A stretch of DNA of 47,058 nucleotides from an uncultured Clostridia bacterium. GTDB lineage: Bacteria; Bacillota; Clostridia; Oscillospirales; Ruminococcaceae. The DNA lies in NCBI GenBank assembly GCA_947627465.1, contig CANQWD010000020.1:1-47058 (forward strand), read 5' to 3'. Shown in pieces: positions 23,915 through 34,114 of the stretch (within the stretch, counting starts at the first letter, position 1; each line of letters starts with the position of its first letter). Position numbers and translations under genes: made by a program. The notes below the pieces were generated by a model, which saw only the letters and a program-made list of their open reading frames with translations, was not told the DNA's origin and searched no databases.

Positions 23915-24878
23915 TTGTGTTCCTCCTTATCATCTCGGCAATTTCCGACATTGTCGGCATAACCTTAAGCGCACCTTTCCGTTCTGTTACAATTCCCGCC
24001 GCTGCATTTGCAAACACGAGCATATCTTTAAGTTCCGAATCTGAGAAATCCCGCATTCCATATTCCAGAATTTTTCCGAGTACCGCTCCGCAAAATGTGT
24101 CGCCCGCTCCGGTGGTTTCTATTGTATTGGCAGCCGCAATCGGTACTGATGCGTATCCGCTCTTTGAATATGCCCGACTGCCGTTCCTCCCGAGAGACAA
24201 AAGCAGAAGAGAAATATTTGTGTATTTCTTACGAATCTCTTGTACAGCTATTTCAAAATCGCTTTCGTCTGTCAACCATTGTATTTCGTTATCGGAAATC
24301 TTTAATATGTCACAATGGGATAAGCCGTATTCGATTTTCTCACGAGCCGTTTCAAGGTTATCCCAAAGATTTTCACGCAGATTCGGATCAAACGAGACTA
24401 ACGCTCCGTACCTCTCCGCAGTGGCAACAGCTTTTTTAGTAGCCGATTCGCACATCTTGTTTGTCATTGAAATCGAACCATAGTGAAATACTCTGCTTTC
24501 GGCAATAATCTTCTCATTTACGTCCGATTCACTCAGCATCATATCCGCACCGGGATTTCTATAAAATGAAAACTCGCGGTCACCGCCATCAAGCGAGTGT
24601 ACGAATGCCAGCGTTGTGTTTACCGACCTGTCGGTAATAAGTCCTTCGGTGTTAATGCCAATATCTTCAACCGTTTTGCGAAGCTGTCGCCCGAAAATAT
24701 CATCACCGATCTTTCCGATAAAAGCGGTATTGTAGCCCTGTTTACATAGCATTGCAAGCACGTTGCACGGCGCACCGCCGGGGTTTGCTTCCATAATCGG
24801 GTTTCCCTGTGAACTGATCCCATTCTCGGTAAAATCAATCAACAATTCTCCCAGCGCACATACATCGAATCTTGGCAC
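23901..24878 (-). CDS. fructokinase / PfkB sugar kinase of the raffinose operon
   Basis: A 325-residue ribokinase-family kinase with N-terminal GELLIDFTENG, the sugar-binding NPGGAPCNVLAMLC, and the catalytic ETTGAGDTFCGAVLG near the C terminus. It is a clear paralogue of the scrK product, with the same length. The substrate is probably fructose released by sucrose phosphorylase upstream in the operon. The start codon is GTG, with GGAGGTG nine bases before it. It lies 50 bp after galT and overlaps the Crh-like gene at its end. Confidence 0.92.
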   Translation of the reverse strand: MPRFDVCALGELLIDFTENGISSQGNPIMEANPGGAPCNVLAMLCKQGYNTAFIGKIGDDIFGRQLRKTVEDIGINTEGLITDRSVNTTLAFVHSLDGGDREFSFYRNPGADMMLSESDVNEKIIAESRVFHYGSISMTNKMCESATKKAVATAERYGALVSFDPNLRENLWDNLETAREKIEYGLSHCDILKISDNEIQWLTDESDFEIAVQEIRKKYTNISLLLLSLGRNGSRAYSKSGYASVPIAAANTIETTGAGDTFCGAVLGKILEYGMRDFSDSELKDMLVFANAAAGIVTERKGALKVMPTMSEIAEMIRRNTNDRA

Positions 24879-24928
24879 TATACTTCACCTCCGAAATATC
24901 TTTCTTTTGTTCTACACATATTTATATG

Positions 24929-26434
24929 TTATATATGACATTTTTGTATGTCTTGGACGAAATTTTCAAAAGCAGCCTTGCCCTTGTTATCCCTTTTGAA
25001 CACGCCGGAATCGAACAGAACCTGCTCAAATACTGCGCCGATCTCCCTTTTTAATATATCATCGGCAGTTTTTTCGGAAAAGTCGTGGTATCTGTTCAGA
25101 ATATCCGATGCCCATTCAGCGTGGGACATGATTTCAGGCTTCTCGGAAATGGATGTTCCGTTACACATACACTGTTTAAGCAATTCCGTTTCTTTTGCCA
25201 GCCTTGCCGGAAGAACCGCCAATCCCATTACTTCAATCAAACCAATATTTTCTTTTTTAATATGATGAAGAGACGGATTAGGGTGAAAAATACCGAGCGG
25301 TCGCTCCGGAAGTGTACGATTGTTGCGGAGAACCAGATCGCAGGTGTATGTATTTTGATTTTTTCTTGCGATTGGGGTAATGGTATTATGCGGGATATTG
25401 CCGGTGTGTGAGATTATATCAAGCTGCTTGTTATCATATTCTTTCCACATATTTAAGATCATTGTACAGGCTTCCGTAAGCTCGGTTCTGTTCTCGGAGT
25501 ATAGCCTGATCACGGACATAGGCCACCTCAGAATCCCACCCGAAACGTTTGAATAGCGTTCTAACGCAAACCGATACTCAATAGGTGCTTTCTCCATAGC
25601 GAAAGTATATCGTCCGCCTTGAAAATGCTCGTGACTTAATATTGAGCCGCCAACAATCGGCAAATCGGCGTTAGAACCGAAGAAGTAATCGGGGAAGCGG
25701 TCTACTGCGTCAAACAGCTTTTCAAAAACGGAGCGGTCTATTTTCATGGGCGTGTGGCGAGTATTGAAAAGAATACAATGCTCGTTATAGTAACCGTAAG
25801 GGGAATATTGGAGCTGCCACGGTTCTCCGCCTATTTCGACCGACACGGGACGCAGATTCTGCCGGGCAGGTCGGCTGACATTTCCCGCAAATCCCGCATT
25901 TTCCGGACACAACATACACTTGGGATAATCGGTAGATTGAGCAGTCTTTGCAAGAGCGATATCGCGAGGATCTTTTTCGGGTTTGGAACGGTTGATGGTG
26001 ATGTCCAGTTCACCGTACTCCGAGTTGAATTTCCACCGCAAGTCCTTCTTCATTCTTTCGGCACGAATGTAATTCAGCTTCTTGCCCAGATCATAATACC
26101 AGTCCGTAGCGGCAGACGAAGATTTTTTGCAGAGCTGCATAAAACGAGCATTTACTTCTCGGGGCATTGGGGTTATAATTCCCATCAGCTTTGTATCGTA
26201 CAGATCACGTGAGTTGGCAGTGTCGGCAATTATCCCATTTTCGCAGGCATGATCCACTAAAGGAGCAAGGATATCGTCAATCGTTTCATCGGAATATTCC
26301 GCATCTGTATGCTGCCAGTCGGTCAGTCCCAGAGCTTCCATAAGCTGATTTCGGATAACGTAGATGTCGGTGTTTTCGATCAGCCCATTTTTTAAAGCAT
26401 AGCCAATAAATCTCTCAACATTATCACAAATCAT
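24929..26434 (-). CDS. galT: galactose-1-phosphate uridylyltransferase, Firmicutes type
   Basis: Leloir enzyme exchanging UDP between glucose-1-phosphate and galactose-1-phosphate, 501 residues, the usual length of the class II (GalT2) form. The pattern includes YPKCMLCPENAGFAGNVSRP, SPYGYYNEHCILF and the active-site-like GGSILSHEHFQGG. The C-terminal half is typical of this family and absent from the shorter class I enzyme. AAGGAG lies before the ATG. It sits 11 bp after galE in galK-galE-galT order, so the complete galactose branch is in one operon. Confidence 0.96.
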   Translation of the reverse strand: MICDNVERFIGYALKNGLIENTDIYVIRNQLMEALGLTDWQHTDAEYSDETIDDILAPLVDHACENGIIADTANSRDLYDTKLMGIITPMPREVNARFMQLCKKSSSAATDWYYDLGKKLNYIRAERMKKDLRWKFNSEYGELDITINRSKPEKDPRDIALAKTAQSTDYPKCMLCPENAGFAGNVSRPARQNLRPVSVEIGGEPWQLQYSPYGYYNEHCILFNTRHTPMKIDRSVFEKLFDAVDRFPDYFFGSNADLPIVGGSILSHEHFQGGRYTFAMEKAPIEYRFALERYSNVSGGILRWPMSVIRLYSENRTELTEACTMILNMWKEYDNKQLDIISHTGNIPHNTITPIARKNQNTYTCDLVLRNNRTLPERPLGIFHPNPSLHHIKKENIGLIEVMGLAVLPARLAKETELLKQCMCNGTSISEKPEIMSHAEWASDILNRYHDFSEKTADDILKREIGAVFEQVLFDSGVFKRDNKGKAAFENFVQDIQKCHI

Positions 26435-26445
26435 AGCCGTGCTCC

Positions 26446-27435
26446 TTACGAGTTATATCCGTGCGGGTGTGTTTTATGCCAATTCCACGCGCTCGCAATA
26501 ATTTCCTCAAGCGAATCATGTACCGGATTCCAACCGAGTATGCTTTTTGCTTTATCGCTTGAAGCAACCAAGCGTGCGGGATCGCCTGAGCGTCTGGGAG
26601 AATCAATTGCGGGAATGGGGTGACCCGTGACTTTCCTTGCAGCTTCAATAACCTCACGCACAGAATAGCCGATTCCGTTGCCGAGATTGAAAATATCGCT
26701 TTCTCCGCCATTCATCAAGTACTTTACCGCCAGAATATGTGCCTGTGCAAGATCGGTAACATGAATGTAATCTCGGATACAAGTGCCATCCGGGGTATCA
26801 TAATCTGTGCCGTAAATTGAAATAGTTTCACGCTGTTTGTTTGGTACTTGTAAAATCAGCGGTATTAAATGGCTTTCGGGATTGTGTGCTTCACCGATCA
26901 ATCCGCTTTCGTCAGCACCGCAAGCGTTGAAATAGCGCAGTGAAACGTATCTCAGGCCGTGTGCATTTGCTGTCCATTTGAACATCCTTTCCATAGCGAG
27001 CTTCGTTTCACCGTATGGATTTGTGGGGCAGGTGGAATCGCTTTCAAGAATCGGAATGTTTTTCGGCTCACCGTATGTCGCAGCGGTGGAGGAGAAAACG
27101 ATCTTATCAATGCCGTTCTTCACCATCGCGTCCAGCAAAACCTTTGTTCCGCAAAGATTATTGTCATAATACTTCAGCGGATCTGTAACGCTCTCACCGA
27201 CCAAAGAAAACGCCGCAAAGTGAATTACCGCTTCCGGCTTCTCTTTTGCAAGCAGGTCATCAAGGAAATCAAAATCATGAAGATCACCTTTGAAGAATTT
27301 AGCTTCCTTTGAAACAGCGGGCAAATATCCTGTTGAGAGATTATCCGCAACTATGACATCATTCCCTGCTTTAACAAGCTCCAAAGTGGTATGAGAACCG
27401 ATATATCCGGCGCCACCCAAAACTAAAACTTTCAT
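26446..27435 (-). CDS. galE: UDP-glucose 4-epimerase
   Basis: A 329-residue short-chain dehydrogenase/reductase that interconverts UDP-galactose and UDP-glucose with bound NAD. The Rossmann motif is LVLGGAGYIGSHT (residues about 3-15). The catalytic pair is in VFSSTAATYGEP and NPYGETKLAMERM (Tyr-x3-Lys). Its C-terminal region NGIGYSVREVIEAARKVTG and WNP is typical. GGAGGTCAGATAA precedes the ATG, which directly abuts the galK stop codon. Together with GalK and GalT it completes the Leloir pathway. Confidence 0.97.
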   Translation of the reverse strand: MKVLVLGGAGYIGSHTTLELVKAGNDVIVADNLSTGYLPAVSKEAKFFKGDLHDFDFLDDLLAKEKPEAVIHFAAFSLVGESVTDPLKYYDNNLCGTKVLLDAMVKNGIDKIVFSSTAATYGEPKNIPILESDSTCPTNPYGETKLAMERMFKWTANAHGLRYVSLRYFNACGADESGLIGEAHNPESHLIPLILQVPNKQRETISIYGTDYDTPDGTCIRDYIHVTDLAQAHILAVKYLMNGGESDIFNLGNGIGYSVREVIEAARKVTGHPIPAIDSPRRSGDPARLVASSDKAKSILGWNPVHDSLEEIIASAWNWHKTHPHGYNS

Positions 27436-28737
27436 TTATCTGACCTCCATATTTGTTTTAAGCTGAATTCCGCCCGCCCGACGAAAACGCAGTACATAAC
27501 AGCAGCCTTCGCCAAACAATGCTTCCATTTCCGATTTATAACGCTCTACTTCCATTCTTGGTACAATTGCTTGTATAGTTCCGGCAAAACCTCCGCCATG
27601 TATGCGAACCGCCCCTTTTCCGTTCAGTATCCTCTTGCTTACTACTATTGCTAACGGGATAGCCTGTTCCGTGGGACGCTTTACAGAATATAAATTTTGC
27701 AGCAGCACCTCTGAGGAATCTCCCGATTGTTGTATCAGCGAAAGGAAATATTCAACGTTTTCCTCCTGAAATGCGGCTGATTCGCGCTGCGCTCTGCGGT
27801 TCTCTTCAAAAAAGTGCATAGCGCGAAGCACTGCCCTGTCGGAACACGATTTTCTCAGTCCGGGAATAGAGCGATTAAATTCACTCTCGTCCACATCACG
27901 AAGATATTTACAACCGAAGTATTCTGCTATTTGTTTCATTTCATCGGATATAGCTGAGTATTCCTCCGTAAGCTCCGAATGATTTCCCTTTGTATCGGTA
28001 ATACATAATTCATATCCATACTCCAACAAATCTGCGTCATGCTTACGGATAACGGGATTTTCGGGATCGTTAAAATCGATGAACACCAGTCCTCCGACCG
28101 CACAGACCGCTTGATCCATTAAGCCGCACTTTTTGCCGTAATATACATTTTCGGCATACTGCCCGATCCGAGCCAGCTTTACGGGATCGGTTTTTCCGTT
28201 GTTGCAGTGGCAGTTGATGATCGTTCCTATCAGTATTTCAAACGCGGCTGAGGATGAAAGACCGCTGCCGCTTAAAATGTCTGAAGTCGTATAAGCGTCA
28301 AAGCCTTTTACATCTACTCCCATTTCGATAAACTGCGAGGCTATCCCGCGGATAAGTGCGGCAGAAGTTCCCTTTTCTCCATCCAATACAGCGGTATCGT
28401 CAAGTGCGATCACATCTATATCGTGTCCTTCGGATTTTACACGGATAGTTTTTTCGTCGTGAAAACCAACGACTGCGATCACGTCCAAGTTGACCGCCGC
28501 CGCCAGAACACAACCGTGCTGATGATCGGTGTGGTTTCCGCCGATCTCCGTCCTTCCGGGGGCAGAGAAGATCGCAATTTCCGAATTTATGCGCTGCGGG
28601 AACTGCTGCGTGAACTTTTTTATTGCGTTTTCATACCGTATCCGCTGCATTTGAACAGTTGATGTTTCGTAAAGCTCACCAAGCTGAGAATCGTATTTGC
28701 CGTTTCGCAGGTTTACCAGAATATCTTCAACATTCAC
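27436..28737 (-). CDS. galK: galactokinase
   Basis: GHMP-family kinase that phosphorylates galactose released by the alpha-galactosidase encoded upstream; 433 residues, longer than the usual 390 or so because of an N-terminal extension. The signature APGRTEIGGNHTDHQHG is at about residues 55-71, the ATP loop is SGSGLSSSAAFEI, and the C-terminal motif is AVRIHGGGFAGT. The start codon is GTG, with GGGGGAG five bases before it, two bases after the TAG stop of the alpha-galactosidase gene. Substrate assignment is secure from the GRTE.GGNHTDH signature. Confidence 0.96.
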   Translation of the reverse strand: MNVEDILVNLRNGKYDSQLGELYETSTVQMQRIRYENAIKKFTQQFPQRINSEIAIFSAPGRTEIGGNHTDHQHGCVLAAAVNLDVIAVVGFHDEKTIRVKSEGHDIDVIALDDTAVLDGEKGTSAALIRGIASQFIEMGVDVKGFDAYTTSDILSGSGLSSSAAFEILIGTIINCHCNNGKTDPVKLARIGQYAENVYYGKKCGLMDQAVCAVGGLVFIDFNDPENPVIRKHDADLLEYGYELCITDTKGNHSELTEEYSAISDEMKQIAEYFGCKYLRDVDESEFNRSIPGLRKSCSDRAVLRAMHFFEENRRAQRESAAFQEENVEYFLSLIQQSGDSSEVLLQNLYSVKRPTEQAIPLAIVVSKRILNGKGAVRIHGGGFAGTIQAIVPRMEVERYKSEMEALFGEGCCYVLRFRRAGGIQLKTNMEVR

Positions 28738-28739
28738 AA

Positions 28740-30932
28740 CTACTCCCCCTGTTTTATCAGATGTATCTCAATCGGGCAATAATCTCCCCATGTCTTTGGC
28801 AAGAGCACTCCGCCGTTCATAAGTGCCGCGCCCGTGTAGCGCGCCGAGCTCTCTGCAATACTGTATTCACTTTCGTGAGAGAGTCCTGCCGCCTTTATTG
28901 TTATGCGTTTCATGTTCGGTTCTGCGCGGAATATTATCCCGTGGATAAGCACTTCCGACATATCATCGGAAACATATTCCCAAAGTGCGATGTTCTCCGT
29001 TGTCGGATCGCTCAACCGATAATATTTACCGTTGTGAATAAGCGGGGCATATTCTTTAAAACGTCTTATCTGCTCGGATACGGCATCTTTTTCCTCATCG
29101 GAAAGCGCTCCGAGATCAAGTTCATAGCCGAAGCTGCCCGCCATTGCGGTGACAGCTCTTGTTTCAATCGGAGTTATTCTGCCGGTCTGATGATTCGGCA
29201 CAACCGAAACGTGTGAGCCTACCGTTGAGATCGGGTAAATGAACGATGTTCCATACTGTATTTTCGTGCGTTCAAACGCGTCGGTATCATCGCTGCACCA
29301 GATCTGAGGGCAATAGTAAAGCATTCCCGCGTCAAAGCGTCCGCCTCCGCCGCTGCATCCCTCAAACAGAACATCGGGAAAGTCAGCCGTCAGCCGTTCA
29401 AGCAGTTCATACAGTCCAAGAATATATCTGTGTGGCAGCTCGCATTGTTTTTCCGCAGACAGCTCCCCGGAATACCAATCGCATATACTTCGGTTGGCGT
29501 CCCACTTTATATATGAAATATCGGCGCTTTTTAAAATCGCGGCGATAGAATTGTACAAATAATCGCGGACGTCTTTCCTTGACATATCCAGCACAAGCTG
29601 ATAACGTCCGCGCGTCGGCTTGCGGCTCGGTATTTTGATTGCCCATTCGGGGTGTGCGCGGTAAAGCTCGCTGTCCTCGGAGACCATTTCCGGTTCAAAC
29701 CACAGTCCGAATTTCATTCCCAAAGCCTTGATCTTTTCAACGAGCGAACCAAGTCCGCCGGGAAGCTTTTCTTCGTTTACAAACCAGTCACCGAGACCTG
29801 AGGAATCGCTGTCGCGCTTGCCGAACCAACCGTCGTCAAGAACGAGCATATCTACTCCGAGAGGCGCCGCGTTCTTTGCTATTTGCAGAATTTTTTCCGC
29901 GTCAAAATCAAAGTAGGTAGCTTCCCAGTTGTTTATCAACACCGGACGTTCGGAAAGCCGGTATTTTCCACGGCAGATATTTTCTCTTATTGCCTTGTGG
30001 AAATTGTGAGAAAGCTTGGAAAAACCGTTTCCGCTGTATGTCATAACCGCTTCCGGCGTATGGAAGCTCTCTCCGACGTTCAGTTTCCACCCGAAAAGCC
30101 GAGGATTTATTCCCATAACCGCTCTGGTCTGGTTCAGTTGATCAAGCTCTATCTGCGTCTGAAAACTTCCGCTGTATACGAAAAACGCGCCGTAACACTT
30201 GCCGGACTGCTCGCCGCAGTCGGGAGAGCAGATGATAAATGACGGGTTCTGCTGATGACTTGACGCGCCGCGAATGTTGGAGCTCTCCTGTATTCCGTGA
30301 ATAAGCGGAGCGCGTTCGGGCAGGCGTTCTAAGGTGTGTCTGCCTTGAAAGTGTATCCATTCCCAATTGCCGTTGGGAATATCAAGGCTAAGGCTTGCGG
30401 CTTTTTTCAGAAATATCGGGCTGTCGCCGTTGTTGCGTATCTCGGCGCTTCGGGTTATTATATCAAGTTCTTCAAGAACACCGTAGCGGAGTATTACCTC
30501 CGTATCCGTTGCAGTATCGCAAAGCGTTATTTCAAGCGTCTGCGCTTTTGTTTTTTTCGCGTGAACGGCAGGGAGACCGGGAATATCGTACTTCCCGTCT
30601 TTCACACAATATCCTTTGTAACGCAGATCAAGCGCCGTGCTTCCGTCAGCGTGAGTAACTTCAATAGCGGGAACACGAAAATCTCCCACGCCGCAGCAAG
30701 GATATTCCAGCGGCATTGTGTCAAGGGAATATGTGCGGTCGTTGTCGGCATCGTAAATTGCTCCCGAAAAGCCCACATCGGGATATTCCAGCAGATATTC
30801 CATGTCACGACCTGTTTTCTCGCCGTACCACATATGCTTTAATATGCCAAAAACGTCAGCCTTGATCTGATATTCGGTGTTTTGCGTCATAATGCTGAAA
30901 TAACGCTCTTTTTCGTTGACATTTATGCTCAT
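28740..30932 (-). CDS. aga: alpha-galactosidase, GH36
   Basis: A 730-residue cytoplasmic enzyme (no signal peptide) that removes galactose from raffinose, melibiose or stachyose. The N-terminal beta-sandwich (about 1-320) is followed by the catalytic barrel with LVLDDGWFGKRDSD, nucleophile Asp in YIKWDANRS and acid/base Asp in WCSDDTDAFER. The CSGGGGRFD motif is typical of GH36. The length matches the bacterial Aga/RafA group. AAGGAG precedes the ATG. It lies 12 bp after the sucrose phosphorylase gene, as in msm/raf operons. The stop is TAG, an ordinary terminator codon in this genome. Confidence 0.96.
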   Translation of the reverse strand: MSINVNEKERYFSIMTQNTEYQIKADVFGILKHMWYGEKTGRDMEYLLEYPDVGFSGAIYDADNDRTYSLDTMPLEYPCCGVGDFRVPAIEVTHADGSTALDLRYKGYCVKDGKYDIPGLPAVHAKKTKAQTLEITLCDTATDTEVILRYGVLEELDIITRSAEIRNNGDSPIFLKKAASLSLDIPNGNWEWIHFQGRHTLERLPERAPLIHGIQESSNIRGASSHQQNPSFIICSPDCGEQSGKCYGAFFVYSGSFQTQIELDQLNQTRAVMGINPRLFGWKLNVGESFHTPEAVMTYSGNGFSKLSHNFHKAIRENICRGKYRLSERPVLINNWEATYFDFDAEKILQIAKNAAPLGVDMLVLDDGWFGKRDSDSSGLGDWFVNEEKLPGGLGSLVEKIKALGMKFGLWFEPEMVSEDSELYRAHPEWAIKIPSRKPTRGRYQLVLDMSRKDVRDYLYNSIAAILKSADISYIKWDANRSICDWYSGELSAEKQCELPHRYILGLYELLERLTADFPDVLFEGCSGGGGRFDAGMLYYCPQIWCSDDTDAFERTKIQYGTSFIYPISTVGSHVSVVPNHQTGRITPIETRAVTAMAGSFGYELDLGALSDEEKDAVSEQIRRFKEYAPLIHNGKYYRLSDPTTENIALWEYVSDDMSEVLIHGIIFRAEPNMKRITIKAAGLSHESEYSIAESSARYTGAALMNGGVLLPKTWGDYCPIEIHLIKQGE

Positions 30933-30944
30933 GACTTATGCTCC

Positions 30945-32354
30945 TTATCCGATAGTAAAGCTGTAATCTGTCAGATTAGCGTTCAGCGTCAGCTCACTGT
31001 CACCGCAAGCTCTTGTAATTGAAATCCTATCGCCGTCGGCAGTTACGGAAATGCTGCCGTCAAGTCCGAAAGCTGCATGAGAGTTTCTTAGCTCCATAAG
31101 CTCCTTTAGCTTTCGCACAACCTCTCTGTCCTGCTCCTTATCGATATCCTCCGCCGAATAATAATGACGGTTGATGTCACGTCCGTTTTTGGTTCGCTCC
31201 ATAAGCTCAACATCGTTTTCCCCCGCCAGCAGTCCGACATAGTAAACCTGAGGTATACCGGGTGCGAAAAACTGTATCGCTCTCGCCAGCAGATACGCGT
31301 TATCGTTGTTTCCAAGCGCCGAATAATAGGTTGTGTTGACCTGATAAATATCGAGGTTATTGTACGCCTCTGAGCTGTAGATCTTTTTTACATTTGCTCC
31401 GCGGCTGTACATCTGCTCTTTGACATTTTCGATCTCATCATCGGGAATAAGATCTTTTACATCGACAATACCTATTCCGTCGTGCGTATCAAGAGTGGTG
31501 AACTGCTTCATCGGACACATTTCGAGCCATTTCTTGAGATATTTTCCCGTGTGATTGAACAGAGCGTGGAGAGTAATCACCGGAAGCGCGAAGTCATATA
31601 TCCAGAATCCCTTATCGGCGATCTTCATCGGAATGGTATAATGCTCATGAATTTCGGGAAGTATTTCACAGCCGTGTTCCGATACTGTTTTTTCGATATC
31701 GTACAGCAGATCCCATGTGTCGGGTTCAACAAAGAAACAATTTGTATCCGCCTTTTTTACCGCATACGCAAACGCGTCAAGCCGTATTACCGCCGCGCCG
31801 TGTCTGCACATACTCTCCAGCGTTTCCGTAATAAAACGCTTTGTAACATCTTTGGACACGTCAAGATCAATCTGTTCCTCGCAGAACGTACACCATATCT
31901 TTTCTGTGCTGCCGTCCGCAAAATGCGCTTCGACATACGGTGCGCGGGGTTTTCTCTTGTAGATGAGATCGGTCTGCGCCTTTGTAGGCTCGCCGTTTTC
32001 CCAGAAATCTTTGTAGCGGATAAACATATCCTTGTACAGCGAAGCGTCCTTCTTTTTCAGAAAATCACGGTAAAATTCCGACTGCGCGGAAATGTGGTTT
32101 ACCATGAAATCAAACATCAGATAGTAATCATCACCGAGCTGCTCAATATCATCAAAGCTGCCGAAGTTCCCGTCCACCGTATCATATCTTATCGGTGCAA
32201 AGCCCCTGTCGGCGGAAGACGGGTAAAACGGAAGTATATGTATTCCGCCGATGGCTTTCCGATAATGTTTGTTTATAATTTTATGCAGCTCGCCGAGGTT
32301 CTTTCCCATACTGTCGGCATAGGTGATCAGCATTATTTTATTGCATAATTTCAT
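30945..32354 (-). CDS. gtfA: sucrose phosphorylase, GH13 subfamily 18
   Basis: A 469-residue enzyme that splits sucrose with phosphate into glucose-1-phosphate and fructose. The family pattern is seen in GGIHILPFYPSSADRGFAPI, the nucleophile motif VIRLDAFAYA, the acid/base Glu in ILPEIHEHY and the transition-state stabiliser in TLDTHDGIG. A variant acting on sucrose-6'-phosphate is possible from sequence alone. Next to alpha-galactosidase it would process the sucrose part of raffinose. AAAGGATA lies before the ATG. Its position right after the ABC importer genes matches the streptococcal msm operon. Confidence 0.94.
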   Translation of the reverse strand: MKLCNKIMLITYADSMGKNLGELHKIINKHYRKAIGGIHILPFYPSSADRGFAPIRYDTVDGNFGSFDDIEQLGDDYYLMFDFMVNHISAQSEFYRDFLKKKDASLYKDMFIRYKDFWENGEPTKAQTDLIYKRKPRAPYVEAHFADGSTEKIWCTFCEEQIDLDVSKDVTKRFITETLESMCRHGAAVIRLDAFAYAVKKADTNCFFVEPDTWDLLYDIEKTVSEHGCEILPEIHEHYTIPMKIADKGFWIYDFALPVITLHALFNHTGKYLKKWLEMCPMKQFTTLDTHDGIGIVDVKDLIPDDEIENVKEQMYSRGANVKKIYSSEAYNNLDIYQVNTTYYSALGNNDNAYLLARAIQFFAPGIPQVYYVGLLAGENDVELMERTKNGRDINRHYYSAEDIDKEQDREVVRKLKELMELRNSHAAFGLDGSISVTADGDRISITRACGDSELTLNANLTDYSFTIG

Positions 32355-32360
32355 AATGTA

Positions 32361-33242
32361 TTATCCTTTCACTGCACCGTTTGCGATACCGCCGATGATC
32401 TGCTTCTGGCAGAATATGTAGAAGATCAGAATGGGGATAAGCGCCAGCAGATACGAAGCGAACGCAAGGTTGTAATTTGTTCCGAATTGCGTTTGGAAAT
32501 TAAGCTGTGCAAGCGGCAGCGTCGTATTTTCCGAACCGGACATTATTACAAGAGGAGTCATAACATCGTTCCATGTTCCGAGAGCTGTCAGCACAGCTAC
32601 CGTTGCGTGCATGGGCTTCATCATCGGGAAGATTATCGTCCAATATGTTCTCCATGTTGAAGCGCCGTCAATACTTGCGGCTTCCTCCATGGCAAGGGGA
32701 ATATTTTTCAAGTACCCCGAATACAGCATAATATTCATCGGCATATAGAATACCACATAAAGGATTATAACGCCGAACATATTGTCAATACCCAGTATAG
32801 CGGTCTGCTTTACGAGCGGCATCATAAGTATTGCGAAAGGCACGAACATTCCGCTTACGATATAGAAATAAATGAACTTGAAGCTCTTGTGACGCGTCAT
32901 TGCTCTGCCTATCGCGTAACCTGCCATTGAGTGAATGATCAATGCCAGAAGTATAGTCGCACCCGTAATGATCACGCTGTTGAGCAGTGAGGTTCCGAAG
33001 TTCGTCACACGCATCGCCTCGGCGAAATTGTCAAGGCTGAATGTCTTGGGGAAACTCAACGCACCCATAGCGTCGTTTGTCATTTCAGCCGGCGATTTCA
33101 GAGCGATAATGACTGTCATGTACAGCGGGAATATAACCGTAAGGCAACCGATAAACAGTACTATCGTCAAGGGAATGTTTATATGATTATCTTTCTTTAT
33201 CTTCGCGGGCTTTTTGGTTTTGGTAATATCTGTTCCGCTCAT
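32361..33242 (-). CDS. msmG: ABC sugar importer permease (MsmG-like)
   Basis: A 293-residue inner-membrane protein with six predicted helices and the cytoplasmic EAA loop EEAASIDGASTWRTYWTIIF, which docks to the ATPase. The N terminus is basic and cytoplasmic. It belongs to the MalG/MsmG carbohydrate permease family and would pair with the MsmF-like protein upstream. AAGGAGG precedes its ATG, which overlaps the msmF-like stop by 4 bp. No ATPase gene follows. Confidence 0.93.
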   Translation of the reverse strand: MSGTDITKTKKPAKIKKDNHINIPLTIVLFIGCLTVIFPLYMTVIIALKSPAEMTNDAMGALSFPKTFSLDNFAEAMRVTNFGTSLLNSVIITGATILLALIIHSMAGYAIGRAMTRHKSFKFIYFYIVSGMFVPFAILMMPLVKQTAILGIDNMFGVIILYVVFYMPMNIMLYSGYLKNIPLAMEEAASIDGASTWRTYWTIIFPMMKPMHATVAVLTALGTWNDVMTPLVIMSGSENTTLPLAQLNFQTQFGTNYNLAFASYLLALIPILIFYIFCQKQIIGGIANGAVKG

Positions 33243-34114
33243 AACTGTTCCTCCTTCTTACTTGTCATCTTCATCTGAATTACGGATATAGTAACGATAA
33301 CCACAAAGAACAATACTGCGTTGGCACTCTGGAAACCGAATTGTCCGCCGTCCATTCCGTTGCGGTATATAAGATAGGAAATAGATTCTGTGCTTTGCGA
33401 AGGTCCGCCCTTTGTCAAGGATACGATCTGATCGAATACCATAAGCATATTCTTGGTGCTGAGGACGAGATTTATTGACAGGAATGGCACTAACATAGGC
33501 AGCGTGAGCTTTGTAAATGTCTGCCATTTATTTGCGCCGTCAATGCTGCTCGCCTCGTAAATATCCGCGGGGATCGTCTGCAAACCCGAAATATAAATGA
33601 TCGTATTCATTGCAACAGACTGCCATACACCGACTATCAAAACTCCTACCCACGCCCAATCCTCACTTGCGAGAATACTGTTCTTCAGAAATTCGATATT
33701 AAGTGCATTGCCCAAAGTGGGGATAATATATGTAAACAGAAAGCTGAAAATATAGCCGACAACAAGTCCGCCGAGAACGTTCGGAACAAAATACATTCCG
33801 CGAAGAAAACCTTTAGCTTTGATCTTGCTGTTCAGCCCCATCGCAAGCAGCAGAGAAATGAGGTTTACAAGCACCGTTCCCGCAATAGCGTATTTGAATG
33901 TAAACAGATAAGACTGTCCTACTCTTGCGTCTTGGAAAAGGTCTATGTAATTTCGCAAACCTACAAACTCATAGCTGCCGTATCCGCGGTAATTTGTGAA
34001 GCTGTAAAATGCTCCCGTAATAAGAGGTATCGTGTTGAATGCCACAAAGAGAATGAGCGCGGGCAATATCATTACGATATATGTTTTTGTTCGCGAAGAA
34101 AGTTTGTGTTTCAT
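33239..34114 (-). CDS. msmF: ABC sugar importer permease (MsmF-like)
   Basis: A 291-residue permease with six helices. The first is at about 11-32; the EAA loop is YEASSIDGANKWQTFTKLTLP. It belongs to the MalF/MsmF/UgpA group. GAGGAGG precedes the ATG, which overlaps the binding-protein gene by 4 bp (ATGA). With MsmG it forms the membrane channel for alpha-galactosides. Confidence 0.93.
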   Translation of the reverse strand: MKHKLSSRTKTYIVMILPALILFVAFNTIPLITGAFYSFTNYRGYGSYEFVGLRNYIDLFQDARVGQSYLFTFKYAIAGTVLVNLISLLLAMGLNSKIKAKGFLRGMYFVPNVLGGLVVGYIFSFLFTYIIPTLGNALNIEFLKNSILASEDWAWVGVLIVGVWQSVAMNTIIYISGLQTIPADIYEASSIDGANKWQTFTKLTLPMLVPFLSINLVLSTKNMLMVFDQIVSLTKGGPSQSTESISYLIYRNGMDGGQFGFQSANAVLFFVVIVTISVIQMKMTSKKEEQL